A DNA stretch of 64,000 bases from Pyrus communis. Taxonomy: Eukaryota; Streptophyta; Magnoliopsida; Rosales; Rosaceae. The DNA is taken from NCBI RefSeq assembly GCF_963583255.1, contig NC_084813.1:22686002-22750001 (forward strand). The letters run 5' to 3'. The position numbers and the translations under genes are program-made. Under the pieces are notes generated by a model. It did not search any database. It worked only from the letters and a program-made list of their open reading frames with translations, and was not told the origin of the DNA. Below, piece after piece: positions 1-12,102 of the stretch. Each line of letters opens with the position of its first letter. Within the stretch, counting starts at the first letter, position 1.

Positions 1-421
1 TTTTAGGTTGGAATTGTTCGGTATTAGAACTACTATTTTGTTTGGATAGTCGATTTACAAATGACTTGGTATGAGCTCATCAACTTTCAGTTGTGGCTAA
101 AATCATTTTCTTTTATCAGGTAAATTAGTTCTATTAAGAAAAAATTGGGGCGGTAATTTTAATAACCTTGATTTTTGTCATTACCTGGGTTGGTTCATGA
201 ACAACTACTAGGGTTTTCTGTCACTGCGGGCAATGCATTTAAAAGTGAGAACTAGTCTTAGATCACAACTCTAAAACCTGCAAGAAGATAGATACGAATA
301 CCTGTCATATCAAATGCTTAACTAAAGGAACACTACATAATGGAATCGGAATTCTTTTACTAGAGTAGAGTGGATGGTTATCAAATTTAATACCTTCTAC
401 TTACTAAAAAGTCTTTCACAG
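1..421 (+). other. Intronic sequence upstream of the first visible RCC1-gene exon
   Basis: No exon with RCC1-like coding sequence could be recognised before position 422. The stretch ends in a pyrimidine/CAG acceptor, so it is read as the intron preceding the first visible exon. Earlier exons of the gene must lie to the left of the window. A small missed exon is possible. Confidence 0.5.
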
Positions 422-2592
422 ATTATCTGTCAAGTGTCTTGTGGGGCAGTTCATGTGATCGCTTTATCAGAGGATGGCCTGCTACAAGCGTGGGGTAAAA
501 GCATATTCCACTTCTTAGTTTCTGATAATGTCGTACATTTTTTTTAAAGCAGCTTCAAGGTACATATGTTAGAGCTGAATCTTATTCTAGCGAAATTTTG
601 CTAGAGTTACTGCCCCTTAGAAACTGAAAGAAACCTTAAATTCATCTTCTCCCACCTCTAATTTGTCAAACTTTAATACTGTGATGATACACCAGGATAT
701 AATGAATATGGTCAGCTTGGCAGAGGATTTACATGTGACGGATTACAGGGGGCTCGTATAATAAATGCATATGCAAAGTTCCTAGATGAAGCCCCTGAGC
801 TTGTGAAGATTACCCAAGTGTCATGCGGGGAGTACCACTCGGCAGCTATATCTGAAAAAGGCGAGGTGTAAGTGATCTGAGGAATTCTTAGATGGAGATT
901 AGGTTCTATAGTTAAGCTTAAGTATTGTGGTTATCCGCATGGCACATTTAACTCAGAAGGTTTGCGAAAATCTTCGTATAGGAATCTCACATTTGAAAGG
1001 AGACAGGATGCCTAGAATACTGGATTACATTTATATTTGTGTTTTAATCTGTGATTTGAGTTGTGTCTTCAGAATTTTTTTTTACCTCAGTTGTTTTACT
1101 AACCAAGGTTCTAGATAAAGAGGTTACTCTGATATTGATACATGTTATGAACTGATATTTCAATTATACTCATATACTCTTTATCTGTTATGTAGTCTTC
1201 CCATCGAGTAAGTCGTATTCTGTTCATTTGTTTGTTTATCTTTGGTTTCTTTGCTGAATTCTTCTTCACAATAATTTTATTTGGCCCTCGTAGGTATACT
1301 TGGGGGCTAGGAAACATGGGTCAACTTGGGCATTCTTCCCTTCAATCTGGGGAGAAAGAGTTATTGCCTAGGCGAGTGGTTGCACTTGATGGAATAGTCA
1401 TAAAGGATGTTGCATGCGGTGGCGTACATACGTGTGCTGTGACTCAGAAGGGAGCTCTTTATGCTTGGGGTGGTGGTCGAGCAGGGCAGTTAGGCCTTGG
1501 CCCTGAAACGGGATTATTTTCATGCAACCCTAATGAATCTCAGTCTTTTTTCCGTAACATTCCTGCATTGGTTGTTCCAACTAGTGTGCAACTCATTGCG
1601 TGTGGACACTCCCACACACTTATCTCTACAAGGGATGGAAGAATTCATGGATGGGGCTACAATAGCTATGGTCAGGCATCTAACGAGAAATCAACTTATG
1701 CTTGGTATCCATCCCCGGTTGATTGGTACGGTACAGATAAATTGTTCATGATCAGGTTCTTCGTGGTTTTCTTGATTGGTACATTGATTGAAGTTTGCAT
1801 CACACAGGTGCGTTGGGGAAGTGCGAAAACTTGCAGCTGGTGGTGGCCATTCAGCCGTGTTGACTGATGCATGTTCCTTGAAGGAATTGTGTGAATTTAG
1901 GCTTGCAGATAGTGTTAATCTAAAGAATGCTTCTACAATTGAAGACATTGCGTCTAGAACAGGCTCAGATGCTTTAGCACGGCTTTGTGAAAGATTAAGG
2001 TATGGATTTCTTTTCATGGCTGGTCCGATTGTCAGCAAATTTAACCTTCTTCCATGATCTGATTCCACAATTATATATTGAATTATTGATCGTTTATCTG
2101 CCTTGGTAAAAATAGGAGAAAATATTTTAGAACTCTGTTTGAATCGCATTGAAAATGTCAAGAAATAATGGTAAATTTGTTAAAATTAGAATTACAGGGA
2201 GAAGATTGGAATCAGGTTTAGACTATAGTAACAAAAAGTGTAATTTAGCTTCTTTTTTTATGGAGTTATTTTAATAAAAGGGAAGAGTGGAGAGAGGTCA
2301 GAACATATGTCATACAGTCAATAGGAAATAGAAACACAGGAACTGAAACTACCTCGTAAGAGTTCTCTAGTTCATAGAGGCGCGCGTCTCCTCCTTACAG
2401 CGTTCTATTTGTTGATCACATAATATTCCATTAACTCGTAATGCACTTGGAGCTTTGCACCATTGGTTTTGAAATGCTTCTGTTCTCGTGTTCTTTATTT
2501 TTATCTTTGATGAAGATGCCAATGTATTCGTTTCTTTTTTCTGCAGGCAGCACGTCCTCGAGGGTGGCGACTGTGAATATGAAGACAATTAG
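422..2592 (+). CDS. RCC1-repeat (regulator of chromosome condensation-like) protein, C-terminal part
   Basis: This is the 3' part of a gene for a seven-bladed beta-propeller protein of the RCC1 family, which in plants includes UVR8-like and other chromatin- or GTPase-linked regulators. Visible exons are 422-494, 696-867, 1294-1725, 1808-1999 and 2547-2592. All have GT-AG borders and phases agree, giving the last 304 residues and a TAG stop. RCC1 blade signatures are repeated: VSCGAVH..ALSEDG..AWG, YNEYGQLGRG, VSCGEYHSAA, WGLGNMGQLGH, ACGGVHTCAV, WGGGRAGQLGLG, ACGHSHTL, WGYNSYGQAS and AAGGGHSAVLTD. After the propeller comes a helical tail ending in an acidic CEYEDN. The tail (SLKELCEFRLADSV, ASRTGSDALARLCERLR) recalls an uncharacterised plant RCC1 subgroup rather than UVR8. 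The UVR8 tryptophan cluster cannot be judged from this part. The 5' end is off-window, so the start and full length are unknown. Confidence 0.88.
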
Positions 2593-3247
2593 GCCAGCGG
2601 TTATAGCAAGTGAAGAAACAATTGGATTAGATTTAAAACTGACATCCATTATGTCAATTTGTGTCAATGTAATCACTTTATTTCCAATCTGGTTATGAAT
2701 TAGGTATTCGGAGTTGTCGTTATCAGATTGTGAAGGGGTTAAACCCTTTGAATTTATGTCAAACTGCTATAATTTGTAACCAAAACTAAGAAGTACGGAG
2801 TTAGTTGCGTCAAGAACCATCATATTGAGATGTTGAACTTGTTTACGTAACCATTCACTATTAGTTGTATAAAAAACATGAAATAGACTTGATTATCGAC
2901 CAAGATTTCTTACTATTAGCTACTAAATAATCTTATGTTCAAGCTGGAAATTACGTTTTAACTTCTGTCTGTATCGACATCAACGACATGCCAATAATAT
3001 GGCACATATGATTGTTAGGTTTTCGATGTGGGATTTTACATACTTGTATCGTATGTGAACCTCAAAATTCCTTTCAAGATGATTAGAATAGTACAAGACT
3101 GAAGAAACATTGTTTTTCTTATTCTTTAATTATAATAACAAAAAACACATTAACAGTAGATGTAAATTAAATGTTGATTAGTGATATGCATCTTGGAACA
3201 TTTCCACAACCCAAAACATTTTATTTGACTAGTAGGCACGGCAAAGC
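2593..3247. other. Short intergenic region between convergent RCC1 and FUL-like genes
   Basis: About 650 bp of AT-rich DNA lies between the RCC1-gene stop (+) and the FUL-like stop (-). It must hold both 3' UTRs. No further ORF, RNA gene or transposon terminal repeat was recognised in it. Confidence 0.6.
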
Positions 3248-3816
3248 TTATATTTCATCCAAATGGCGAAGCATCCACAGTGGCATGTGTGTGTTTTTAG
3301 CAGCAGGCGGTCGAGGTCTTCCCTCGTAATCACCGTCATCCGTTGCTCCTCTTGCCTGGAATCCCCCACTGCATGATTTTCTATGTAGATATAATTAGCT
3401 TTTCCATGCAACCCAAATGTCATTCCACTTCTAAAACTTTATATAATTATAAGGAGGCTTTTTAGCTAAAATGGTCTTTAAGATTGGTATAATTCCTCAT
3501 TTTATTTATTGAGATTGAAAATCGATAAAACCCTAAGTTTGTCCACCGTCAATCATTTTGGTCATTCCGTATCTTCGTTAAATTGAGGGTATTTTCGTTC
3601 AATCAAACCCTCCAATTACTCTTCCATTTAACGAAGATTTTTCAAAGAAGAACCAAATAATTAACAGTGGACAAACTCATGGACCACTTCTATCGATTTT
3701 CAAAAGGACCAAGGAGAGAAGTTATGCTAATCTCAAAGACCATTTTGGCTAAAAAGCCTTCTAAGAATACTAATTAATTATGCATGAGCATATGATCTTA
3801 TGGAAACATTGCTGTG

Positions 3817-3876
<60 letters not shown>

Positions 3877-6800
3877 GTGCTTCGAGAAGTAGGTAGTGAT
3901 GGTGTTGATGGGGGTTGGGGTGGCGGCATTAACATGAGGGTGGATGAGTTGTGGCGGCCTTGGTTAGTTTGCTGCTGCCGCCCTACTACCTGCACCTGAT
4001 CATGCTCTTCCTCAACCATCTTTCCATTCTCCTTCACCTTGAATCAATTAATATTTGCTGTTAATCCAAGATTTAATTTTATTATTATTCTAAGAAAATA
4101 TTTCTCAAATAAACATATAAGAGCGCTTTTGAATTTTTTAATACCTGCTTTGCTAGCGAGTTGTTTAGTTCCCGTAGTGCCTTTTGCTGTTACAAGTCAA
4201 AGTGTGAGATGTGCGACACATGCATGCATAAACACCAGTTTCATTCATCTTGAATATGATGCTAATCCAACTAAACAAACCTAAAATATGATGCTAAAAC
4301 CCACCTGAATGAAGGTATATGCGTAATTAAGGGTACAATTAAGCTAATCAACCAGAAACATATAGATTAATGTCCACACAGATGCATGAGGTATTACTTT
4401 ATACCTTCTTGTGCATCTCTGAAATGGATTCATGCATGAGTTGGTTCTGAAAATGCCAGAATTATATATGGAATTAGTATTAATTAAAAATCGTTTATTA
4501 ATTAGTTGCCCAGAGGTAGCATACCTGTAAATTATATATGACAGGTTTAATATTAATTGAGGTAACTTCATTACCTTTCTTGTTCGTATGCGCTTAAGAG
4601 CTGTATCAAGCTGTTGCTCCAAATTTTGAAGCTCTCTCAAGCTTAAGGGTTCTAAATCTTCTCCCGTAAAATTCCTAGATCGACGTTAAACACAACCCAT
4701 GAACATTTTATCATAACATTTACAATAGCTTAAATAATTTACCTCAGCTTCCTTTGTATGACTTCAATCCTTGCCGCAAGTTTGGGGTATTCCACAGACC
4801 AGTTTTCCTATAAGAAGTATACAAGCTTTATTAACGCAATCTAAAATTCAGAAGTTATTGCAAGTGACCTTTTACCACGGTGGTGGAGAGGAGCGTTGCC
4901 CTTGCATCACGGTGTGGGTTCGGCTCTCTATTCTAACATCTAATCTAACAAATCTAATGTTTGACAAAACAAAAAATTCAGAAGTTATTACAAGGGTTTT
5001 CAAATGCAGGAAAATCTCCATTAGTATTACAAAAATTGGTTAGGCGGCGGCTCACATTATTTCTTTGACAAGGTTCAAACCATGACAAGGTTTAAACGAG
5101 GCTACATTTTGCACCCTTGCTTTTGTACGGTTCTTGAATATTAAAGATTATCGTACTTATCTAAAAAACAACGAGGTGAATATATAATGAAACATATAAA
5201 TAACAGAAAACAATGGATTCTGCAGGATCTCAACATGAGGTGAATATATATGAAACGTATAAATAATAGAAAACTATGGATTCTGCAGGATCTTTATTAA
5301 TGGCTTAACCTAATCCAATCCTATTAGAAAGACAAGTTTAGCAATCAATTAACAACCCTAAATCCTCTCTTGCCTATCAGTATTGCACTGAAGGAAACAC
5401 ACTCATATAAATCGGATACAGAACATGAAAGGAGAAAAATGCTCTCAATTTGTAACCAATTCTCAACTCTAAAAGCATATATACAAGAAAGAAACCTAAC
5501 TGATGCAACTTGTCATCTTCTTCTACATATTAGTACTAGTACTAGCTCCAGGATGCATATATAAAATACCTGTGATTCAGAATTAGTTCCGTTTAGTTGC
5601 CGTTCTGCAAAGGTATATTGTTCGTATCGATCCAGAATCCTCTCCATGCTTCACAAAAATGAAATCTTTCAGAACGACAAGCCAATGAGAAGCTTATAAA
5701 TATGAAATAAGCGCACATCATACATAGTTGTCCAAGAATATGCATATCAGATTCATAAAAGTAGATGAATTGTTGAAAAGCGAAATTCAGAAAAAGATCA
5801 CCAAAGCACAAAACTTTTGTTATGTATAGCCTTGGATACTTATCATCTGGAAATTAAGAAAGAACCCCTAACTTGAACAATCGGCGCATATATACATGCA
5901 ACCTTCCATATTTTGGCCATATAAACTTGCTCTAGACCTAATATGCTGGCAGAGAAAGAAATACGTAAGTTCCGTTTAGTTGTAGAGTTCTCCAACTATA
6001 TGTGCAGCAACTTACGTATTTCTTTCTCTGCCAGCACCACTCACTATGAAAAACCGCAGATCCAGTTCAACATTTGCGGTTGTAATCTAGTGTAATGGCT
6101 TAGACTTCAGTAGTGATTACATTATAGTATTGTGCAAGTAATTAACAGTGTGTATTATTCCTAATACGAGAAATGGAAGAGTTCACCATGCCAAGCACGT
6201 GAACGTAAATGTTTGGTTTTTAATTGCAAACCCTACAACTTAATAAGCATAGGAATCACAAGGCATATATACATTAGGTTGTGAATCTTACAATAAATTT
6301 ATTGCAACAGGAAATGACCCTAGAATGAACCATTCCACTTAGGAAAATATTAGGAAGACCACATTTTTGTACCACATTGGTGAACCATTTGATGTGGCAA
6401 GTGATGTGTACATGTCATGTAAATTAATGAATTTATGTCATTGGACGTTGGCTGTATGCATTACTTGCTACATGAGATGGTACACTAATGTGGTATAAAA
6501 ATGTGGTCTCTCTAGTATTACTCTTTCAAGACTAAACATTTAAAATGTAAAATATAAGATATAATTGTTGGCATATATTCAGCAAAAATTTCAAAAATAA
6601 AAATTTTATTCTTACTATCTATTTGTACCCATTCTCTAATAAAGATAGGACACATGCGTTGACGGACCCTACCTTTATTGTTCTAAAACTCCCCGCCTAG
6701 GTGCTGGGCGACTGACCACTGCTTCGATTAATGCCAAGGCGTTTGAAAATTAAGAAAGGGCACCTAGACCTATTGAGGCGCCCGCCTAGCCCGTCCAAAC

Positions 6801-9800
6801 GCCTAGGCACCCACCTATGTCGCGACTCACTTTGACAGAAAATAGATAACTTTATTTTGTATTTTAGTTTTTTCAATAACTTGTAAGAGACTTGTTGAAT
6901 ACTTAAATGAACACACATTATATGCTTGTTCCCCATGTTTTCATTATATATGTCATTTTATTTTGTAGTTTATGGTGTAATTATATATATTTTAAGTATA
7001 AGTAGACACTTATTTACACGAAATATAATAGATTTACTTAAATCTACCTAGGCCCCACCTAGCCGCCTAGGCGTTAGGCCCCAATCCGCCGCCGGACTAG
7101 CGCCTAGTGTCTTTTAGAACCTTGCTTCTATTAGAGAGATGGTACAAGTAGATAATAAGTGTGGCACTACTCTTTTAAGAATAATGTGTAGTAGACCAAT
7201 AACATTTGTCATATAGACATAATTCGCCCCTCCCGCTTAATTTCTTGTTATATATTTTGAACGTCGCCAATGAGAAGGAGAAGTAGGTGTATACGTTAGA
7301 AAAATAATTTGAGCATAATGTAATTGTTGACTCATGAGCTCACATCTTAATATATAGCTTGAACTGAAGTTAGGAACAGAAATTCAACTCATAGATTCTA
7401 ACATACTTAGCTTGACGGTTTTAGGTAAAACTCTTGAGTCCTATTATCTTGGTTAAACATTAAGGCGAAGGGGTGGCTACAGCTCCTTAGCTTGCAGAAA
7501 CCCTAGACTCAGGAGATAAAATTGTAAGGTTGGAGGCCGAATAAATACAAGTGTAGAAAAGATACCAACTTGTTGGGATCCAAAAGGCCAATATTTTGAA
7601 GAAAAAGTTATTAAAAATGTTTTTGGATTGTAAAAACGCTTCAAATGTTTTTTTATTGCTTACTTTCATGTTCTTTTTCAGAGTGCCTCTAATACAAAAT
7701 ACTTTTTGCAAAAATGCTTACAAGTAAAAGTGATTTCGAGAGAAGTATTTCTAAACGGGCCAGTAAACCTCAACTTTATGAGTAATGCTTTCTTGTCATC
7801 AAGTTTAGCTTGTTATATTGTTGCATGCAAGTGAAATCCTTTTTGCTGTGTTTCAATGAGGGATTTCCCAGTACTAATGAGTTTAGTCTAAATTAGTTAG
7901 AAACACACAACAAAACATTAGATAGAGGGATTGAAAATCCACTAATTAAAGTCACTAAACAATGGTTTCAAATAACTCATTTTAAGTAGTAGTTTCAAAT
8001 CCCTTGGTACTAATTAACAAATTCCACTAAGTGCATTACATAGTCTTCCAAATCCATATATCTTATATTTTTTTTAGTATATTTCTTGCCAATATAGCCT
8101 AAATCCCTTAGTACTTGGTAATCACTCGCTCGTCCAAACACAACATACATGTTGGGAAAAATGCAAAATTTATACTTGATGATTATATAACATTACTCAT
8201 GAAATTGAGTAACTTATTTCCTTAAAACCTATTTAGTAACTTTTAAATTTTGATTTTAGTTTTCGTTGTTTTGAAACACCAAAAATATATACGGAAATGA
8301 AGGGTAAAGGAGGATGGAATGAGAATGAAGAAATGAAGGATAATAAATGAAACAAAACTTTAAAGTAGTGTTAGTTTTTAATTAGTTTTCATCTTATATA
8401 GTATTCTTCAAACATTTCTACCACCTCCCTCCTACCACTTTTCCCCCACCATTCTTTACCACTCTTTTCTTTTGTATACCTCCTCGCAATCTTAAACAAA
8501 AAGAGAAATTTAAAACCAAGAAGGAAAATGTTACACAACAGGCCCTTAGATTCACATAATCTCGTAGATATAAGTTTCCTAATAATATCCACACTTACAT
8601 TCTATTATGTTCAATGGTATCATGCATTTTATAAAACTAATCCAAAATGAAAAGAAAGAGAATTTTTTTTATACAATGAAATATTTCCATTAAGGGGTGG
8701 GAGGAATAAATTGATATTAGATTTGTCATTCACGAGATTCGATCTTGAGACTTCTCACTAACAAGTAAACGCTAGACCGTAGTACTAATTAAGTGGTGAA
8801 AGAAAAGAAGTAGTTAATAATATAAATTTTGAAATGAGCAAATATTCATTTATGAAATCTATTAGGTAATTTCAGGCTAGTTTAAAATGTCTTCCAAAAT
8901 TTTGAAAGTTCTTATCCTCCATTTGAAAGTTCTCATCCTCCGTTGTACTAATTAACTTGGATTCTGCTTAATTACAGATGTCCCTAATTCTTGTTGTCTG
9001 TCCAAATAGTTAATCACACCAAAATGAAAAATCCTTTTGGGAATCATAATTTTTGTATCACAAGTGATTAATATTCTACTCTAATTTACTTTAAAGATGA
9101 GGCAGAGAGAGTTTAAACCCGAAACACAATGAGTTTGATTCGAAAACTCTAACTACCAAGGCAACTCACTATTAGCCTTTGCAGAATCAAATATAGTAAC
9201 GAACCAACATACTTTTTCCTCTCTTTTCCTTATGCAACTTTTCCACAACTTACTGTATGATTGGAGGAGTGCTTTCTCCTAAGTCCTGGGTGCACAACCA
9301 GCATTATATGGGATATGCTACATTTACAAGATGCTCAAACATATATCCTAGGTAACGCAACCTAGGAAAACACCACCCCGATCATGACACATTGCTCAAT
9401 AACCCTCACCCGGGTCGAACACCTGTAAACAAATTATTATAAAAGATAACTACTAATTTGAAAAGTACAAGCAAGAGCATATCCCCCTTGGTACTGCGCT
9501 TTCTTTTGGTTCTACATGAGAGACAACCGTTTACTCGGACAGTACTCAGTAGTGGTGGTATATATTGCCTTGTAACCAGTGTCTTATATAATCTTCATAC
9601 ATAAAAACCACTGGATTACAGAAATGGATTAAATGTCCCTTTTAAGTACATAGATATTCATATAAAATTAGCACTTAAAAGTTAATTAATTCATTCTGCT
9701 GATTTGACCAGTAAGTACTTATTCTGACAATATATGTTATTTTAGATTTTTACTATTATTAAGGAATAAGGAGAGTGGGAACCTATTACAATAATTTAAG

Positions 9801-10204
9801 AGAGCGAAGAGTTTTGAATTTGTGATGTATGGGTAAAAATCTAAAACTCCATCTACTTATTCTGACAATAATCTAATTAGAAAAGAGCAAAACAAACTAA
9901 AGATAAAACAAATAAAAAAACAAGAAGTTTTGTATGCTAGTGATTTCTAGCTAGTAAGTCAAAGAAAGAACATTTATAAAAAAAATCTGTACTAATTATT
10001 TTTGCCCATAACTTTGTCATGTATATATGTAGACCCCTTAGATATGGTACCAAAAAATAGATAAAAAGGGCCGATCCAGAACAAACTAGAGGGAGAGAGA
10101 GCTTAAGTGTATACGTTGTTTAATTAAGTTTAGCTTTGTTTTAGTATTTAAGATTTCTGGAGTAACACAAGCAAAAAACACCGACAGGAAACAGGAAAAA
10201 AATA

Positions 10205-10246
<42 letters not shown>

Positions 10247-10475
10247 CAGATAAATATATGAGCTTAAAAAGCTTAAGTAAACGTAAAGACCTGGAATCAG
10301 TAGAATACTCAAAGAGCTTCCCTTTGGTGGAGAAGACAATAAGTGCCACATCAGCATCACACAGAACCGAGATCTCATGAGCTTTTTTGAGCAATCCGGT
10401 CCTCCTCTTTGAGAATGTCACTTGCCTGCTTATCGTGTTCTCGATTCGCTTCAGCTGAACCTTACCTCTTCCCAT
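3248..10475 (-). CDS. FUL-like: MADS-box transcription factor, FRUITFULL/AGL79 (AP1/FUL clade) type
   Basis: A MIKC-type MADS protein, a nuclear DNA-binding factor of CArG boxes. FUL-type proteins act in floral meristem identity, flowering time and fruit development. Exons on the minus strand are 10475-10291, 5648-5570, 4807-4743, 4674-4575, 4446-4405, 4186-4145, 4037-3874 and 3368-3248. Lengths are 185/79/65/100/42/42/164/121 nt, the classic AP1/FUL exon pattern, summing to 798 nt (265 residues plus TAA). The MADS domain is residues 1-60 (starts [13 protein letters not shown], includes [18 protein letters not shown]). The keratin-like K domain runs about 88-175 ([23 protein letters not shown] shows the hallmark). 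The C region is rich in Gln, Pro and Ser. The protein ends [12 protein letters not shown], the FUL (paleoAP1) motif; the farnesylated CFAA-type end of euAP1 is absent, so this is FUL-type and not AP1. Intron 1 is 4.6 kb and carries several inserts. The exon 7 donor abuts a microsatellite. Whether it is FUL proper or the AGL79 sister lineage needs a phylogeny. Confidence 0.93.
3452..3764. mobile_element. Foldback MITE in FUL-like intron 7
   Basis: The two ends are long imperfect inverted repeats. The left arm has GGCTTTTTAGCTAAAATGG and the right arm has CCATTTTGGCTAAAAAGCC, and the match extends inward through TTTGTCCACCGTCAATCATTTTGG-like arms. It is about 310 bp with no coding sequence. It sits between FUL-like exons 7 and 8. 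A second family member lies at 12103-12484. No clean target duplication was defined. Confidence 0.7.
3818..3872. repeat. (GA)n microsatellite touching the FUL-like exon 7 donor
   Basis: About 55 bp of nearly pure GA on the + strand, (CT)n on the coding strand. The intron 7 5' splice site is the first GT of this tract: the coding strand reads CAG|GTCTCTCTCT. If the intron were retained, translation would run into a Ser-Leu repeat. Confidence 0.95.
5172..5293. repeat. Tandem duplication of about 60 bp in FUL-like intron 2
   Basis: Two adjacent copies, each running from GAGGTGAATATATA through ATGGATTCTGCAGGATCT, differ by a few substitutions and one short indel. They lie in the intron between exons 2 and 3 of the FUL-like gene. 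No function is evident. Confidence 0.85.
5944..6036. repeat. Perfect 28-bp inverted repeat with 37-nt loop (hairpin)
   Basis: Left arm 5944-5971 begins TGCTGGCAGAGAAAGAAATA. Right arm 6009-6036 is its exact reverse complement over all 28 bases. The spacer is 5972-6008 and itself holds a short AGTTG/CAACT pair. Flanks outside the arms do not pair. It lies inside FUL-like intron 1, so any transcript through it, on either strand, would form a stable hairpin. It could be the core of a small MITE, a chance inverted duplication or a small-RNA precursor. Confidence 0.9.
6340..6528. mobile_element. MITE-like palindromic element in FUL-like intron 1
   Basis: Inverted ends: AATATTAGGAAGACCACATTTT on the left pairs with AAAATGTGGTCTCTCTAGTATT on the right. 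The interior is AT-rich and noncoding, with further partial self-complementarity (ATGTGGCAAGTGATGTGTAC and similar). Confidence 0.65.
6678..7128. mobile_element. CCTAGGC-rich nonautonomous DNA element in FUL-like intron 1
   Basis: Ends are inverted (left TTCTAAAACTCCCCGCCTAGG, right CCTAGTGTCTTTTAGAA). Both subterminal regions are GC-rich arrays of CGCCTAGGC-type words, while the core is AT-rich. It has no coding capacity. The structure resembles dispersed nonautonomous hAT- or Mutator-like elements of plants. The superfamily is not certain because no clear target duplication was found. Confidence 0.55.
8690..8800 (-). mobile_element. SINE-like retroposon remnant
   Basis: Read on the minus strand, the sequence has an A-box-like segment followed by GTCTCAAGATCGAATCTCGTG, which resembles a tRNA B box plus the adjoining conserved part of rosaceous SINEs, and then decays. 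No full-length tRNA fold is present. The call is from motif order only. Confidence 0.45.
10208..10243. repeat. (AT)n microsatellite near the FUL-like exon 1 donor
   Basis: About 36 bp of alternating TA located roughly 50 bp inside intron 1. It explains an apparent Ile-Tyr repeat ORF on the minus strand, which is not protein. Confidence 0.95.
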
Positions 10476-10509
10476 TTTTTTCCTTTTTATTTTCCCTCTC
10501 TTTTTTTTT

Positions 10510-10530
10510 CCCTTATATATTGCTAAATAT
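10510..10530 (-). promoter_or_regulatory. Possible TATA region of the FUL-like gene
   Basis: On the minus strand, TATATAAGGG lies about 40 bp upstream of the FUL-like ATG. That is rather close for a core promoter, so it may instead be 5' UTR sequence. Weak call based on motif and position only. Confidence 0.25.
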
Positions 10531-12102
10531 AGAAAGGAGGGAGAAGAAGAAGTAACACTTGCTTTTTTAGTGCTTAGAAACCCAAGAGATTGAAAATATA
10601 CCCAATTTGAGAGAAAACCCTAATTTGGTTCATACAAGAAAGGAAAGGAAGCAGCTGGATGATGATAAAAAGCAAAAGCATGATAAGGAAGAAAGAAGGG
10701 GTTTTTTTTGTAGTGTCTTTCTATTTTTGTATTGGGGAGTGTTCTGGTTTAGTTCTGTGGAAGCAAAGGCGCTGTGCATAAATATGGAGAGAGAGAGAGA
10801 GAATGGTGGTTTTGGGAAACCTGGTGGTATTGGGGTAATGCGTTGTCGAATTGGTAGTGGTCCAAAAGGCCAATTCACCTGCAGTGTCTCAATTTAGTCA
10901 CAGGACTGCAGACAGTCCGTACAAATATCATGTCAGGTTAAGCTCTGCGGGACCAAACGGAAGGCATCATAGGAGCATGGTATGCATTTGCCGTTGCTGA
11001 CGGCACTTCTCAGCTTTATTAATTATTCCAACAAAAGATTAATTAAGTAAGAATTATAACGTTATATTTCTAACCATCCAAATTTATATGGCCTATCTCT
11101 CGATGAAAACAATATACTGATAGAATGTTAATTTTGTATTGCCCTCCTAAACACTTCGTGCTTTTCCACTTTCGTCCTTCAACCTAATTTCCTCTCCAAG
11201 TTTGTCCTTTATGTGTGAAAGTGTAATTATTAACAAAAAAAGTTACATTCAATAAAAGAAATTAATGAAACAGCATGCGACCACTTTTTAAAGGGATTTC
11301 GATAACTCATTTTGTTAACAAAAAGCGAATTCGATAACTCATCTATATGTCTAGGACGCCCTTTCATTTGGTGGCACTTGGCAAGCAACCATTTTTCTTT
11401 AGGAGTACTATAGGCCTTTGTTCTTAAAAAAAAAAAAAAAAAAAAAAGAAAAAAAAAAGAAGAATGAAAGCACCAAACCCAAATTGATCAGTTTAATTTG
11501 GAGCTTTTTTTTTTAATCACTACTAAAACTAAATGAACAAAAAAAATTGTTTGTACTTTAAAAAAAATCAGTTGTGTAGTAGAATAACCGAATAATATGT
11601 TTTAATTATTATCCTTTTGTTACATATGCTCTCAATAGGAGTGTTTTTAGTGTTATATTGGTTAATAGAAAACTTTATATCAACTTATTCGGTGTCGATC
11701 TAAATATTTTTTGAGCTAACATAGTTGACCCTACGGTATGTTTAAACAAACAAAAAATTAACCGAATCGAATTGCGCTTCAGCTTTTGAAAATGAAGTCA
11801 TTTTTGTCTCATTTAATACATATCTTTAAAACTTTAGAGACATGTTTGAGAACAGAAGTGGAACAACCACCAGAAATAGGGGAAAGTTCGTAATTACTCA
11901 AAATTATATTTAATATAATTGGTAGATTCACGTTGTACTAAATTTGTAACACTGATAGTGTTGTCACATTGAACAAGATTTTTTTTTCTCTATGCACAGC
12001 ACCAATTTGTATCGAATCAAATCATGATAGGTTAACCAGCCAGCTCCACCAAGCTTTGTTTATGTGGAAAATAAAAATCTCTACCATTTTTAGTATATTA
12101 AG
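10531..12102. other. FUL-like upstream region and intergenic DNA
   Basis: Pyrimidine-rich (on the coding strand) presumptive 5' UTR/promoter DNA includes a short GA run near 10790. Beyond it is AT-rich DNA with a poly-A tract (11427-11458). ORFs here are low-complexity and not credible. No strict six-A/T CArG box was found on inspection. Confidence 0.4.

Larger units (their letters stand above)
5649..10290 (-). other. Large first intron of the FUL-like gene
   Basis: A 4.6 kb intron between the MADS-box exon and exon 2. It contains a perfect 28-bp inverted repeat (5944-6036), a MITE (about 6340-6528), a CCTAGGC-rich nonautonomous element (about 6678-7128), a hAT-like fragment near 7570-7765, a SINE-like copy (about 8690-8800) and an (AT)n run at 10208-10243. 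Long first introns of MADS genes in this clade often carry regulatory sites, but no specific site is demonstrated here. Confidence 0.85.

Noticed and set aside
3814..4037. ORFs made of Arg-Glu or Ser-Leu repeats
   Set aside because: They are translations of the (GA)n microsatellite and of FUL-like exon 7 read past its donor.
10148..10378. Minus-strand ORF with Ile-Tyr repeats
   Set aside because: It is the (AT)n repeat in intron 1 joined to shifted frames of MADS exon 1.
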